This document shows, one piece after another, positions 22,551 through 32,467 of a stretch of DNA of 64,000 nucleotides. The number at the start of each line of letters is the position of its first letter. Within the stretch, counting starts at the first letter, position 1. The position numbers and the translations under genes were made by a program. The stretch is from contig NW_023501109.1 in the NCBI RefSeq assembly GCF_014066305.1, positions 124,001 through 188,000 of the forward strand, given 5' to 3'. The notes beneath the pieces were generated by a model. It ran no database searches and had not been told where the DNA came from. It saw only the letters and a program-made list of their open reading frames with translations. This DNA is from Letharia columbiana (taxonomy: Eukaryota; Ascomycota; Lecanoromycetes; Lecanorales; Parmeliaceae).

Positions 22551-22678
22551 GGAGTTTTCCTAGGGCTGAGTTGTATAGTGGACCGCTGTCTGCGTGCGGC
22601 TGGGCCTTAGGACTCAGCCAATCATCATTTAGAACTCATTTGTGCGTGTAGTTTTCATGGGACGCGAGACAGCACTAG
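22551..22678 (+). repeat. Split direct repeat B2 (right end)
   Basis: Second copy of B1. Between A2 and B2 lie about 70 bp unrelated to the other repeats. The match ends at CACTAG, which I take as the right end of the element. Confidence 0.88.
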
Positions 22679-22908
22679 CTGTAGAGTACTGGTAGTTGGT
22701 GCACCTGGATACCGACTCCCATGGATGATATGTTTATTCATGGACTGCATGGATGCAGTAAGCTTGCCAGATTTATCATAACAAGTCAGTGCATTCTCTT
22801 GCGTATCGCTTTTCCACAGCTTCCGCATTCTTGAGATTGGTGTGGGAATTGGTGTGGGAATTTTCTGCCAAAAATCACCTGGCCTTGCGTTGGGAAACAA
22901 TCCAGGCA

Positions 22909-24708
22909 ATGTCTCCCGCAATGCATGCGTCTCGAGACATGGGACAGCCTACAGACAACAGCAACTTCGAGAATGACGAGAAGTCCGAGCTACAGTCCCA
23001 GCTGAGGACGGGAAGTGTGACTGTATTGGACCTCGCATCTTCAACTCAGGATGGCGCTTCTATGCTTCATTCATCAGTCTCTGCATGATTACCCTCGCGG
23101 TGGCCTTGGATGCCACTTCGCTTTCCGTCGCTCTTCCCGTAATTGCCCCCTCACTTCCATCGATAGGTTTTTAAAGCCATTCATGGGTACTCTTCTGAGA
23201 CCTATCGGCTGGGTTGGAGAAAAAAGAGACTACGCTGACGCTCAAAACTAGATTATTTCTGAATCTCTCCACGGCAGTGCCATCGCCGCCTTCTGGTGCG
23301 GGACATCGTTCCTCCTATCCTCCACTGCTTTCCAACCCTCTTTCGCTTCGCTTTCATATATACTCGGCCGGAAACCTCTCCTTCTCGTCGCCCTCCTTTT
23401 CTTCACGGTAGGTGCAATAGTCGGTGCACTCGCCCAGAATTTCACTTCCCTCTTGGTTGGCCGCAGCATCCAGGGCGTCGGTGGCGGCGGCATTATTTCT
23501 CTGACTGAAATCCTCATCACCGACCTCGTCCCTCTGCGTGAGCGCGGTAAGTGGTTCGGCTTTCAGAGCCTAACATGGGCACTTGGGTCAGTCACCGGTC
23601 CCTTAATCGGCGGCGCCTTCGCCCAGGAAACCACTTGGCGCTGGATCTTCTGGATAAATCTGCCCTTCTGCGGCCTGGGCTTCCTCACGCTCCCTTACTG
23701 CCTACGACTACATCACCCTCCAGGTCGTCTTGCAAGCAAGATTCTGCGCTTTGACTGGGTCGGCGCCATTTCCTAATTGCGTCCACTACCTCGTTCCTCA
23801 TGCCGGTCTCTTGGGGCGGCGTCATGTTCGCATGGTCCTCCTTTCGCACTCTGATACCACTTATACTTGGGATCTGCGGCCTCGTGGTCTTCGTCATGTA
23901 CGAGATCTATGTCGCAAAAATGCCATTGATCCCTCTACGCATTTTTAATAACCGTACTGCAGCAGTCAACTGCTTTGGCACACTTTTCCACGGCATGCTC
24001 CTTTGGTGTTAACTCTACTACCTTCCACTCTATTACGAGGCCGTCAAGGGCTACAGTCCCATCATCGTCGGCGTCGCCGTCTTTCCCGAGACTTTCACTG
24101 TCGCGCCCGCGTCTATCCTCGTCGGCATCGCAGTCAGTATCACGGGCCGCTTCCGCTGGGCCATCTGGTCCGAATGGTTGCTAACAATGCTAGGCATGGA
24201 ACTGCTGTACTTGCTAGCCCCGGAGACGAGCGTGCCGGCATTTGTGTTTTTGAACCTCATACCCGGCTTGGGATTAGGCTTGCTGTTTGCGAGCATGAAC
24301 CTGGCCATACAGGCAGCGGCGACAGAGAGGAATGTTGGGTATGCGGCGGCCATATATATCTTCATGCGCTCGCTCGGCCAAAGCGTCGGTGTTGCCGTCG
24401 GCGGTGTCATATTTCAGAGCGAATTTGCCGTTGAACTCCGTGGGTACCCGGACCTAGCCAGGAATGCGACCGCGCTAGCGCAAAATGCCAGTGGGTTGGT
24501 GCAGGTCATCAAGGCGATGCCCGAGGACGCGGCGGAGAGGACCGCGGTCGTGAATGCATACGCGGACGCGTTGAAGGTCGTATGGGCGGTCATGGCCGGG
24601 CTGGCGTTTGTCGCACTTCTGCTGGCTCTCGGAACAAAGGGGCTAAGTTTAAATGCGGAGATGGAGACGGAGCAGGCGCTCAGAGAGCGAGAGAGCGATC
24701 AGCGTTGA
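22909..24708 (+). pseudogene. MFS multidrug/toxin efflux transporter, inactivated
   Basis: Remnant of a DHA-type major facilitator exporter with 14 predicted TM helices in the family. ATG at 22909 opens an acidic N-terminus; the first TM (FISLCMITLAVALDATSLSVALP) is in another frame, so one base seems lost near 23050. After a normal intron (23139-23251) come IISESLHGSAIAAFW, the loop motif LGRKP, and GRSIQGVGGGGII. A second one-base loss near 23770-23776 shifts the frame inside the GAI.LIAST segment. At 24010-24012 a TAA replaces an expected CAA before LYYLPLYY, a RIP-compatible CpA to TpA change. The rest to 24708 is open. Three lesions argue against function. It begins only 230 bp from the retroelement, so RIP leakage is likely. 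It may once have exported the PKS product (inference). Confidence 0.85.
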
Positions 24709-25689
24709 GGTAGTAACGTCGAGAACGTGTGAAAATATCACTCAAGGAGGAAAATTAGAAGGATTGATGGAATTCTTCCTGTTCCTTTGAAATCGTCGAT
24801 ATAGCCTACAGCGTGATACCCCAGATCTTGCTTGACTGGGAGATCCAATGTACTTTACATATATACTAAATCCATAGAAATAGATATATAGACTATAGAT
24901 GGGGTAAGTCTATGTATGGTTCGCTACTGCACGAGTATAATAAGAGGGAATGTGATTTGAGTGAGTGAATGAAAGATGGAGGGAGAGTAAAATGGAAAAA
25001 TTGCATCCATGAGAAGGAGGGGCTTATTCAGCTCTGTCACTCCTTTCAAGATCTCAAAGAGCAGGAGGAGACCGGACGCCCTCTTGATCCTGTTTGTTGT
25101 TCATGCGTCCGTTCGTTACTCTTTTCGACCGTCAGTCTTGAGCGCAATGAAGACCTGATCACTCCTAGCCTCGGATTTCCCATATGTTCCTGTTCGTTAA
25201 TAAAAAGCTCAGTGTTAGATTACCCTAGGATGACTCATGCGGACCATACAATAAGAGAATGTAGCAGAAGTCATGCATTAAGGCGATCCCAAAGGTTCTA
25301 AGCCTCAAGAGGTGCACCGCCAGAAAGTGGAACAGTTGCAACAAAACGAACCTCAAAATATTATCCACGTAAGTGAAGGGAAGATGAATAGCCGACTTAT
25401 TATGGTTGAGACCCATGGAAGTGTGCGGAAAATGGAGAAACCTGAGCTCTTAGCGTTGCCACCTTCTTCTTGAGACCTGGTGTAATTACAGGACTCCGGA
25501 ATCGTAGTGAGGGTCGACAATTTTTAGAAATCTTTGCCTGCTTATCCTCCACTCCTATGCACAACTTTTGATCGATCCTCTTACCACAAGGTGGAGAGCC
25601 AGAACGGTATCCACGCTCGTGAAAACCAGCTTTTTGGGGCAACAGCAGCGTGAGTCTCCCACCGTTCTTGAGAAATGAGTTGTATGCCA
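24709..25689. other. Gene-free stretch
   Basis: No gene recognised. It may include degraded 3' sequence of the minus-strand HET relic, but I could not align it to a family motif. Confidence 0.55.
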
Positions 25690-26240
25690 AGCGCGTGATA
25701 TCTTTTGGGTTCCAGGATCGCTCCAGCAGTGTGCCACGTGTTAACTGGGATAGATGCTAACAAAGAGCAGACCCGGACGGCTTCATCAGCCTGCTTGTCG
25801 TGGCCTCCTAGCCACACAACGAGGTTTTGCGCCACGTTAGATGTCACCAATGATAGAGACCTGCCCACGGCGTTCCTGTTGACTCGTGCAGATTGTATCG
25901 ACCCATATGTTGTTGACTTCCCAATATCTTGTATGGCACATCCTACTCCAATCAATCTGAGCCAATGTAGCAGGGTACATATCTGACGAGGGTTGTCCCT
26001 GTCCTTGCTGACCTTGAAGTTGGAGTCGAGAGCCGACATTCTTTGACGTAGCTGGATGAGCCCATCATGTAGATTCTTATGAAATTTGAAAGCACGGCCG
26101 TCGCATTCAATCTTCTAGCTACAGGTTCTGTACTCAGCGGCTGGAGGATTGAATCCGCGCCAGAAGGGGTCGCCCCACGATTAGGAGAGTGTAGTGAAAC
26201 ATCTTTGTCGTCAAGGTTCACAGTCCTCATGCAGCATCTT
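25690..26240 (-). pseudogene. HET-domain gene relic
   Basis: Minus-strand remains of a heterokaryon-incompatibility (HET) domain protein. The three classic blocks appear in order but in different frames. First, near 26190, a decayed version of the LSYVWGDP block with stops (SWGDP survives). Next, in one frame, ECDGRAFKFHKNLHDGLIQ, the conserved segment preceding the second block. Then IWVDTICTSQQERRGQ at about 25905. A one-base loss after GDIY leads to NVAQNLVVWLGG near 25810. Stops and frameshifts are numerous and the C-terminal effector region is not recognisable. HET genes are often accessory and decay quickly. Confidence 0.75.
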
Positions 26241-27222
26241 ACTCTTGTTGCAAGACTGTGAGGGACTCTTCAATTAGTACAGATCTAAGATCAGTACGGG
26301 AAAGTATCCATAGAAGTCGAATAGTTCTCGTTGCTAGCAAGTCCGTATACTGGTAAGCCTTTAGTCTCTTCTCGACCTCGTGCGTACAGAGTCATTAAGG
26401 GTCGACTCTCGAACTTGTCCAAAGAACTCTGGTCTATCTCCTGACTAATGTAATGTAGTCATTCGGCTCGTCAAACTCCGACCAGAGACGTGCTGGGGTC
26501 TAGAGGTCGGTTAGAGTCATTCGCTGATGCTTCGTCTTGCATATTTAGATGGGAATGAGAATTACAACACTAAGCAACGACAACGACGACAAAAAGATGA
26601 TAATCTTAAATAGAACTGTTAGAAACGATCGACGAGTTTCTTGTACATATGAGGAAGGAAAAACAGCTGCGAAAGAAAGGTGACACCCCGGGGGCAATGC
26701 TCAATAAAGAAATCGAGGCCAGCCCGCACCCACAGCAAAGAAGTCAGCAAACTGATTACTGTTATGCCAGGATTGATAGAATTGGAAAGGTAAGCCATGA
26801 TATGCCCGCCTCGTCGTGGTAGGGAAGTACATATAATGGTGTGCAACCTCGGATGGACCCTAGCGGCTCCAACTCTGTTTCTCCTTCTCAAAACCACAGC
26901 TGCTGGGAAGCCTGAAGACTCCAATGATATGTACTTGCTGGCGACTACCCAAGTACTTTCTAATCAACAGAAAAGGCATCGGATTGGAAAGGGATTTGGG
27001 CATGGGACTCACCTAGCGTGGGGCGCTTAGTGCGGCACATATCCTCTTTTACCGCCAAGACTTCCTTGGCGTCCGAGACACCCGCAATTCTGAAGCAGAC
27101 ACCACAATCCTACTTATCCTTTTGCATAAGCTTGCTATCCTGTACAGAATATGAGATTATTGAGTGGTTGTAGCTAGTATAATTCACTCCGCCATCCTCG
27201 ATCCGCCAGTGCATGCGCGCAA
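26241..27222. other. Gene-free stretch upstream of coronin
   Basis: No gene recognised; the open frames are short shadows. The last several hundred bases are presumably the coronin promoter and leader. Confidence 0.55.
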
Positions 27223-29521
27223 ATGTCAGGCCGTTTCGTGCGCTCGTCCAAGTACCGTAGGCATCCCGTGCAGCTACCTGCCCCACGGGCTACCACATGC
27301 TAAGCACTGATTCAGGGCATGTCTTCGGCCGGCCGACGAGGAAGGTGCGATTGTCAGAACCCAGAGAAGGGTTTGCGGCGTGGGGCTGAGCAGGTCTTTA
27401 GGAACAATGCTACGATAACATACGGATCTCGAGAAATGCTTGGGATACGAACCTTGTAAAGGTAATGCACAACGCATTGGAGCTTGCGACCTGGTCTGAC
27501 GGTAGCACAGGCCAACCCGCAGTACATTTCAGTCAACTGGGAAGCCAGTGGAGGAGGCGCGTTCGCGGTCATACCAATTAATGAGAAGGGGCGATTGCCT
27601 GAGCAATTACCTCTTTTCAGGGGACACACTGCTGTGGTTCTGGACACGGACTGGTAGAGGGCTTCTACAATGCACGATCATGCCGGTGCTGAGGCAGCTC
27701 ACAGGTCTCCATTCAACGATTCTCTGATAGCATCAGGATCCGACGATGGCAAGGTATGACGAAGGCTATAGCAGTCTTGGGTCTGAAGCTCACTGTGGCA
27801 GGCATTCATATACAAAGTTCCTGAAGGTTTCACACTACGGACAGAAGAAGGCGAAACGGTCAAGGATGTTGCGCCAGTCCAGAAGCTCTCCGGGCATTCA
27901 AGGTACCACGGCTACAGATCCGGTACAAAGATTTCCGTACTGACATCTTGTATAGAAAGGTAGGCCACGTCCTCTTCAACCCAGCTGCCGAAAATGTCCT
28001 CGCAACTTCATCAGGCGACTATACCATCAAGATTTGGGATATCGAGGCCGGCACTCCCCGCCTGACACTCAAGCACACAGATATCGTACAATCCCTGTCA
28101 TGGAGCGCGAACGGCTCTCTAATGGTTACAACGTCTCGGGACAAGAAGCTGCGAATATGGGATGTACGGCAAGAGAAGCCAGCACACGTTGTGCCCGGTC
28201 ACCAAGGAGCAAAGAACAGTCGCGTGACCTGGATGGGCGAACATGACAGGGTAGCTACAACGGGTTTCTCAAAGATGAGTGACAGGCAATTAGGTCTGTG
28301 GGATATCAGAGACCCTAAAGAACCTGTGGGAGGCTTTCAGATGCTGGATGCGATATCTGGGGTCTGCATGCCTTTCTGGGATGATGGAACACAGTGTCTC
28401 TACCTTGCAGGAAAAGGGTACGCCGTCCACCTCTTGCTGTAAGACTCTTAAACATACTGATAATTTGCAGTGATGGCAACATCCGCTACTTCGAATACGA
28501 GAACGGCAAATTCGAGTTCTTGTCTGAATACAAATCCGCCGACCCGCAACGAGGCATGGCCTTCCTTCCGAAGCGCGGCGTCAATACTCACGAGAACGAG
28601 GTTATGTGTGCCTTCAAGACCGTCAACGACTCATACATTGAACCAATATCATTCATCGTGCCGCGACGAGCCGAGGTCTTCCAGGATGATATCTTCCCCC
28701 CCGTGGTTGGCTCGAAACCTGCCATGTCAGCTGGTCAGTGGTTCGACGGCAAAGAGGGTCTGCCGCCTAAGATCGATTTGGCCAGTGTATATGCAGGCGA
28801 AGAGCCAGCGGAGGTAGCAGCGGACTACAAGCCCGCTGTCCATGCAAATTCGCCTCCAGCGCCCTCCCCAACAAAGAAAGCACCTGAACCAGTATCGGAG
28901 CCAGCAGCTCCCGCATCCGCTCTCCGCGGCCCACCGCCATCAATAAAAGAACAGACTTCTGCCATCAAAGACTTGGCCTCCAAATTCACCGATGACAAAG
29001 AAGAGGATGAGTCTGAGGAAGACAGCTCTTCGTTCGAAGAGATCGCCAAACCCATCGATCGCTCTGAGAGGCATGTACCCGCTACAGCCCCAACTGAAAG
29101 GTCGGAGCCGGCGGCTATCTCAAGAGGTTTAGGAGACCCTCTCTCGCCAGTCGACAAACCAGACGATTTTGAGCAAGCAAGTCAGGTAGCAGCCAGTCAA
29201 GATACTCCGACATTGATCAAGAAAGAGCGAGCGCCACCATCGAAATCTACAGAGAAGCCACTAACAAGCAATTCTACTCAAGAGCCGCTCTCCAGCAAAT
29301 CTACTCAAGAGCCACTCTCCAGCAAATCTACACAGGAACCTCTTGCGAATGCTAACTCACGACCGCACGCTGGAAGCGTTTCGGATCAACCTATTCAAAG
29401 ATCGTTGGCAGAGATCAAGAGCTTGTTGGAGCAGCAGACTATGACTATGAGTGCGCACTGTCAGGAGATTAGTAAGTTGACAGCTGAAGTGGATCGGTTA
29501 AGGACGAAGTTGGGGGAGTAG
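27223..29521 (+). CDS. crn1: Coronin, actin-binding WD40 protein
   Basis: Coronin binds F-actin and the Arp2/3 complex at cortical patches and hyphal tips. Eight exons (27223-27256, 27316-27344, 27402-27461, 27511-27653, 27705-27753, 27802-27902, 27956-28417, 28471-29521) give 642 aa. The signature N-terminus MSGRFVRSSKYRHVFG is assembled across the first splice. The beta-propeller follows, with clear WD repeats (GHTAVVLDTDW, SGDYTIKIWD, SRDKKLRIWD, DRQLGLWDIRD), then the coronin extension with RGMAFLPKRGVN. The second half of exon 8 is a disordered Pro/Ser/Glu linker containing three 11-residue repeats of the type STQEPLSSK. The last about 45 residues form a predicted coiled coil (LAEIKSLLEQQ...LTAEVDRLRTKLG) for oligomerisation. 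It is conserved and intact, and convergent with the next gene. Confidence 0.95.
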
Positions 29522-29840
29522 AGGAATAGTTTTGTGAGTAGTACTGTGTCTGTTCGCAAGGCAGGACTTTCTGCTCTTGGTCATGCGTTGTACGAAGATG
29601 AACATGGGCAAGTTTGCTGCTACAGTTCGTTCACCTGTGACAATTGCGATTTTGGAGGAATTGTTCAGTGTGATTGTTGACACTGGGAATTGGAGCTGCT
29701 CATATCCTAAAAACTGCTCGATACGATCCCTACTGATGTCCTGTCGTCTTGATGTTGTCGAATTCAGTCTCCTTTTCTCGTCCCAGCTCGGTCCGAGATC
29801 AAATTTCCTTCAAACCCAGTTGCCTACCTTCTGCTATAGA
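29522..29840. other. Convergent 3' region
   Basis: About 320 bp between the coronin stop (plus) and the stop of the minus-strand coiled-coil gene. No gene recognised. Confidence 0.6.
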
Positions 29841-31253
29841 TCACCCCGACGAAGCTGGTCTGCTCCGAATGGAGTTCCTCAATCTTCCCTTCCGTTGGCT
29901 AGAGATTGGACCTCCTTCGTCCTCCTCGTCTTCGTCTTCATCGAGATTGACAGTCTCCTTCGCATCCATGCCCTTCATTCTCTCCCGAACAGCGGACTTC
30001 CTCAGCTCTCGATCTGTTGACCCCTTCGCCTCCGGCTCCTTGGGCTCCTTGGGCTCTCGCTTCCCCTCCTCCTTACCCTCCTCTTCCGGCTCAGCTTCGG
30101 AGTCCGACTCCTCAGCGTCCGGTCCATCAATTCCACCGTTGAGTTCCGACAGCTCGTCCAGATCTATCGCTATCTCTTCGAGTTCCCGGAATTTCTTCCC
30201 CATAAGGTTTCGCTCCTGCACCCAGTGGCTTTTGACGCGTGCCAAACGCCCATCGCGGACTCTGACCTTTTGCTTCTCCTTCTTCAGGCGAGCTATGGAC
30301 CCTTTCGCTTCCGTCTCCAAGGCCTCAATCTTAGCATCACGACTCTTGATCTCGACGGCGTGATCCTCATGGATTCTACCCACCTCCATCCGTTTTACTT
30401 CGTTGTAGGCTAGCCATTCATCGAACATGTCATCGGTGTCTTTGATGTATTGGGCTTCGTTTTTCAATAACATGTTCTCGAGCGTGGCATTTTGATTCCC
30501 GGTCTCCGTGGCGCTTCTCATCAGGGTATCGACAACCTGCATCGCGTCACGAAGCTCAGGCTTCGCCCCGACATAGCGGTCCTTCTCGTTTTCCGTGGCC
30601 TTGTCTTTCTGGCGCTTCTTCGCCGCAGTCTCTTTCATCCTCTTCAACTCCGTGCTCACGCTACTGAGCCTGGGCTTCTTGACCGGCACGCACACGTTCC
30701 TCCCGGCCTCCTCTTCGGCTTGCCGCTTCAAGGCGGCGCCCCTCTTGAGCGCATCCAGTTCCCCCGCCATGACCTTGTGGCTGCTCGTATACGTGAGATG
30801 CAAGCCCGGGTCCGTCCACGTCGGCACTTTCTTCCCCCCGCCCAGCCCCTTCCCCCTCTCCTTCCCGCACCCGCCGTACCCCGCGCCCCAGTTGTCCCTC
30901 CGCGAGGAGATCTTCCCCTGCACGTCGAAATCCCAGGGCCAGACGTGGCCGAGCTTGAGACGGGTGATGGACCCCCGGGACGTGCCGACCCAAAAGGCGA
31001 GGTGACCCACTTGGTCATCTTGCAGACGGACGTGGAAGGGTGGGAGGTTGTCTTTGGACAGTTCTTCGGAGGGTATGCAGCCCATCCAGGGCCGAGCGTA
31101 GGATTTCGCCCGCCCGGCCAGGATGCCCTGGCCGTCCATGTTGTCGACGCCGAGGCGGTCTGAGACGAGAGCGGTGGACATGATGGGGGAGTCGGAGGAG
31201 GGCATGTTGGCTAGGTGTTGTTGTAGGGCTAAGGAGGGGTTCGACATGTCCAT
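29841..31253 (-). CDS. Coiled-coil protein with acidic tail, function unknown
   Basis: A single-exon 470-aa protein if started at the ATG at 31253. The frame extends to an ATG at 31442, but that 63-residue extension has a 5'-leader composition. The N-terminal third has Trp and Gly clusters (WPWDFDVQGK, GAGYGGCGKERGKG) and the segment KVPTWTDPGLHLTY. Next comes a basic stretch with VPVKKPRLSS, which may act as a nuclear localisation signal. A long charged coiled coil occupies about residues 230-400. The C-terminus is an acidic low-complexity tail (EESDSEAEPEEEGKEEGK) ending basic. I recognise no named domain. Composition suggests a nuclear or chromatin-associated protein (inference). The opposite strand carries long open frames that are compositional shadows. 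Confidence 0.75.
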   Translation of the reverse strand: MDMSNPSLALQQHLANMPSSDSPIMSTALVSDRLGVDNMDGQGILAGRAKSYARPWMGCIPSEELSKDNLPPFHVRLQDDQVGHLAFWVGTSRGSITRLKLGHVWPWDFDVQGKISSRRDNWGAGYGGCGKERGKGLGGGKKVPTWTDPGLHLTYTSSHKVMAGELDALKRGAALKRQAEEEAGRNVCVPVKKPRLSSVSTELKRMKETAAKKRQKDKATENEKDRYVGAKPELRDAMQVVDTLMRSATETGNQNATLENMLLKNEAQYIKDTDDMFDEWLAYNEVKRMEVGRIHEDHAVEIKSRDAKIEALETEAKGSIARLKKEKQKVRVRDGRLARVKSHWVQERNLMGKKFRELEEIAIDLDELSELNGGIDGPDAEESDSEAEPEEEGKEEGKREPKEPKEPEAKGSTDRELRKSAVRERMKGMDAKETVNLDEDEDEEDEGGPISSQRKGRLRNSIRSRPASSG

Positions 31254-32063
31254 GCGGTGTGACTTGGCCTTGGTCTGAGGTGAGGGGAATTGAAGTGACT
31301 TTGGTGAGGGTGCAAGTGAGTGAGGTGGAGTGAGGTATGTAGTCGAAATCTTGTGCTTTGTTTGCTGAGTGTCACTATTCAGAAGATGTAGATGCGTGAA
31401 GATGCGCAGTAACAGAAGGTATTGAAGATATATTGATGGCATTTATGCTGGCAAAGATTCTTGTTGTCAATGGATAGAAGACGATGGTGGAAGAAGGGGA
31501 AATCCTGGGAGCGTAGAGGATGTCAATGATTTGTACTTAGTCCGCTCTCTTAGAAATCCACTTTTCGAGGGGGCTTTCACGAACTACTCGCTTCTTTGAC
31601 TGTATAGAGAGAGTTGTTTGCAAAACACTCCGGTCATGTTCGATCACTCACCGTCTGGATAATTGTAGATGTTGAATTTTGCTGGTGAAGTATGCACTTC
31701 ATCCTTCTCGATTGCTAAAGGACTACACCACACTTCACCGCAGAGGGTTACCTGGTGTCGATACTCAATTCTCAAGCTTTGCCAAACCTCTAAGAGTACC
31801 ACCGAATCCAAATTTTGACGTAAGAAAGCTATCTACATCAGGTCTAGGAGAAGAATGACATAAGAGCGAGCGTTGATATCCTAGGCAATAGAATTGGGAC
31901 GCCTTTCATCGAAAGAATGACAAGATATGTGAGCCATACCCTCCAATCTGATAAGTTCTGCGGAGAACTGCCTCGCCCTACTGAGGTTTCTGTTGTCGCG
32001 GTATTTAAACTTGCTGTGACACCGGAGAAAATATCGCACGTTTGAGAGCCAGATGGCAGACTA
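31254..32063. other. Intergenic
   Basis: Promoter side of the coiled-coil gene, then AT-richer sequence without recognisable genes up to the MITE-like element. Confidence 0.55.
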
Positions 32064-32286
32064 GCGGGTGAACAAAAAGCCTGCACACGCCAAGCAATCC
32101 TTCTACCTTTACTAACTGAAATAATACCTTCAATACCCTCTTCACAAGCTAATACTTGCCATAAGAGCTGTTCTTGATACTAATATCTGTATATTCCAGA
32201 GCAAAATCTTCTTGATAGGACCTTTCGTTGGCAAATTGTGTTAGATTTGCAGATTTTGAGGGTGTGCAGGCTTTTTTTTCACCCGC
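32064..32286. mobile_element. MITE-like element with 25-bp terminal inverted repeats
   Basis: GCGGGTGAACAAAAAGCCTG plus CACAC at 32064-32088 is the inverse complement, with one mismatch, of the sequence at 32262-32286. The 223-bp unit is non-coding. GGCAGACTA lies directly left (32055-32063) and again two bases right of the element (32289-32297), as a 9-bp target duplication would. A 9-bp duplication suggests a Mutator-like mobiliser, though that is inference. Confidence 0.75.
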
Positions 32287-32381
32287 GAGGCAGACTAAAC
32301 TAGCTTGGCTTCAGTCTTCCACATGGTAATCCCTTCTTTGCTGTTTACGATATATGGACAGCTAGGAAATTTTTGCTTGAG

Positions 32382-32467
32382 AGTCGCGTGGTCTAATGGT
32401 TATGATTTCTCGTTCACAAAATGAATGTTTTCCGAGAAGGTTCGGAGTTCGATCCTCCGCGCGACTA
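32382..32467 (+). tRNA. tRNA-Val(CAC) with a 13-nt intron
   Basis: The acceptor stem AGTCGCG pairs fully with CGCGACT at the 3' end. The D arm has GTCTAATGGTTATGAT (A box), the anticodon stem is TCTCG/CGAGA, and the T arm is CGGAG TTCGATC CTCCG (B box). The anticodon loop is 13 nt too long; with the intron at the canonical place after position 37 the anticodon is CAC, decoding GTG valine. The mature length is then the standard 73 nt including the discriminator. A short T-run from 32469 can end Pol III transcription. Confidence 0.88.

Larger units (their letters stand above)
18024..22678 (+). mobile_element. Decayed Ngaro/DIRS-type tyrosine-recombinase retroelement
   Basis: A 4.65-kb relic of a retroelement that integrates by a tyrosine recombinase. 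Its order is: repeat A1, Gag-like Cys motif, reverse transcriptase with YLDD, RNase H, tyrosine recombinase, repeat B1, A2, B2. This split direct repeat layout (A1-ORFs-B1-A2-B2) is known for Ngaro elements, whereas DIRS-1 has inverted ends. Many in-frame TAA and TAG codons, and transition-only differences between repeat copies, fit RIP: for example an expected CAA is TAA in the recombinase at 22043-22045, and the expected HSFRRG reads YSFRRG (CAT to TAT). No target-site duplication is expected for this class and none is seen. It lies between the PKS and the broken MFS gene and is the obvious candidate for the event that split the cluster. Confidence 0.88.

Noticed and set aside
18024..22678. 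LTR retrotransposon interpretation of the repeats
   Set aside because: The repeats are not at both ends in simple form, the recombinase is of the tyrosine type, and no protease or DDE integrase is seen.
29749..31163. Long plus-strand frames antisense to the coiled-coil gene
   Set aside because: Ser/Leu/Pro-rich complements of Glu/Lys codons; the minus strand gives a coherent protein.
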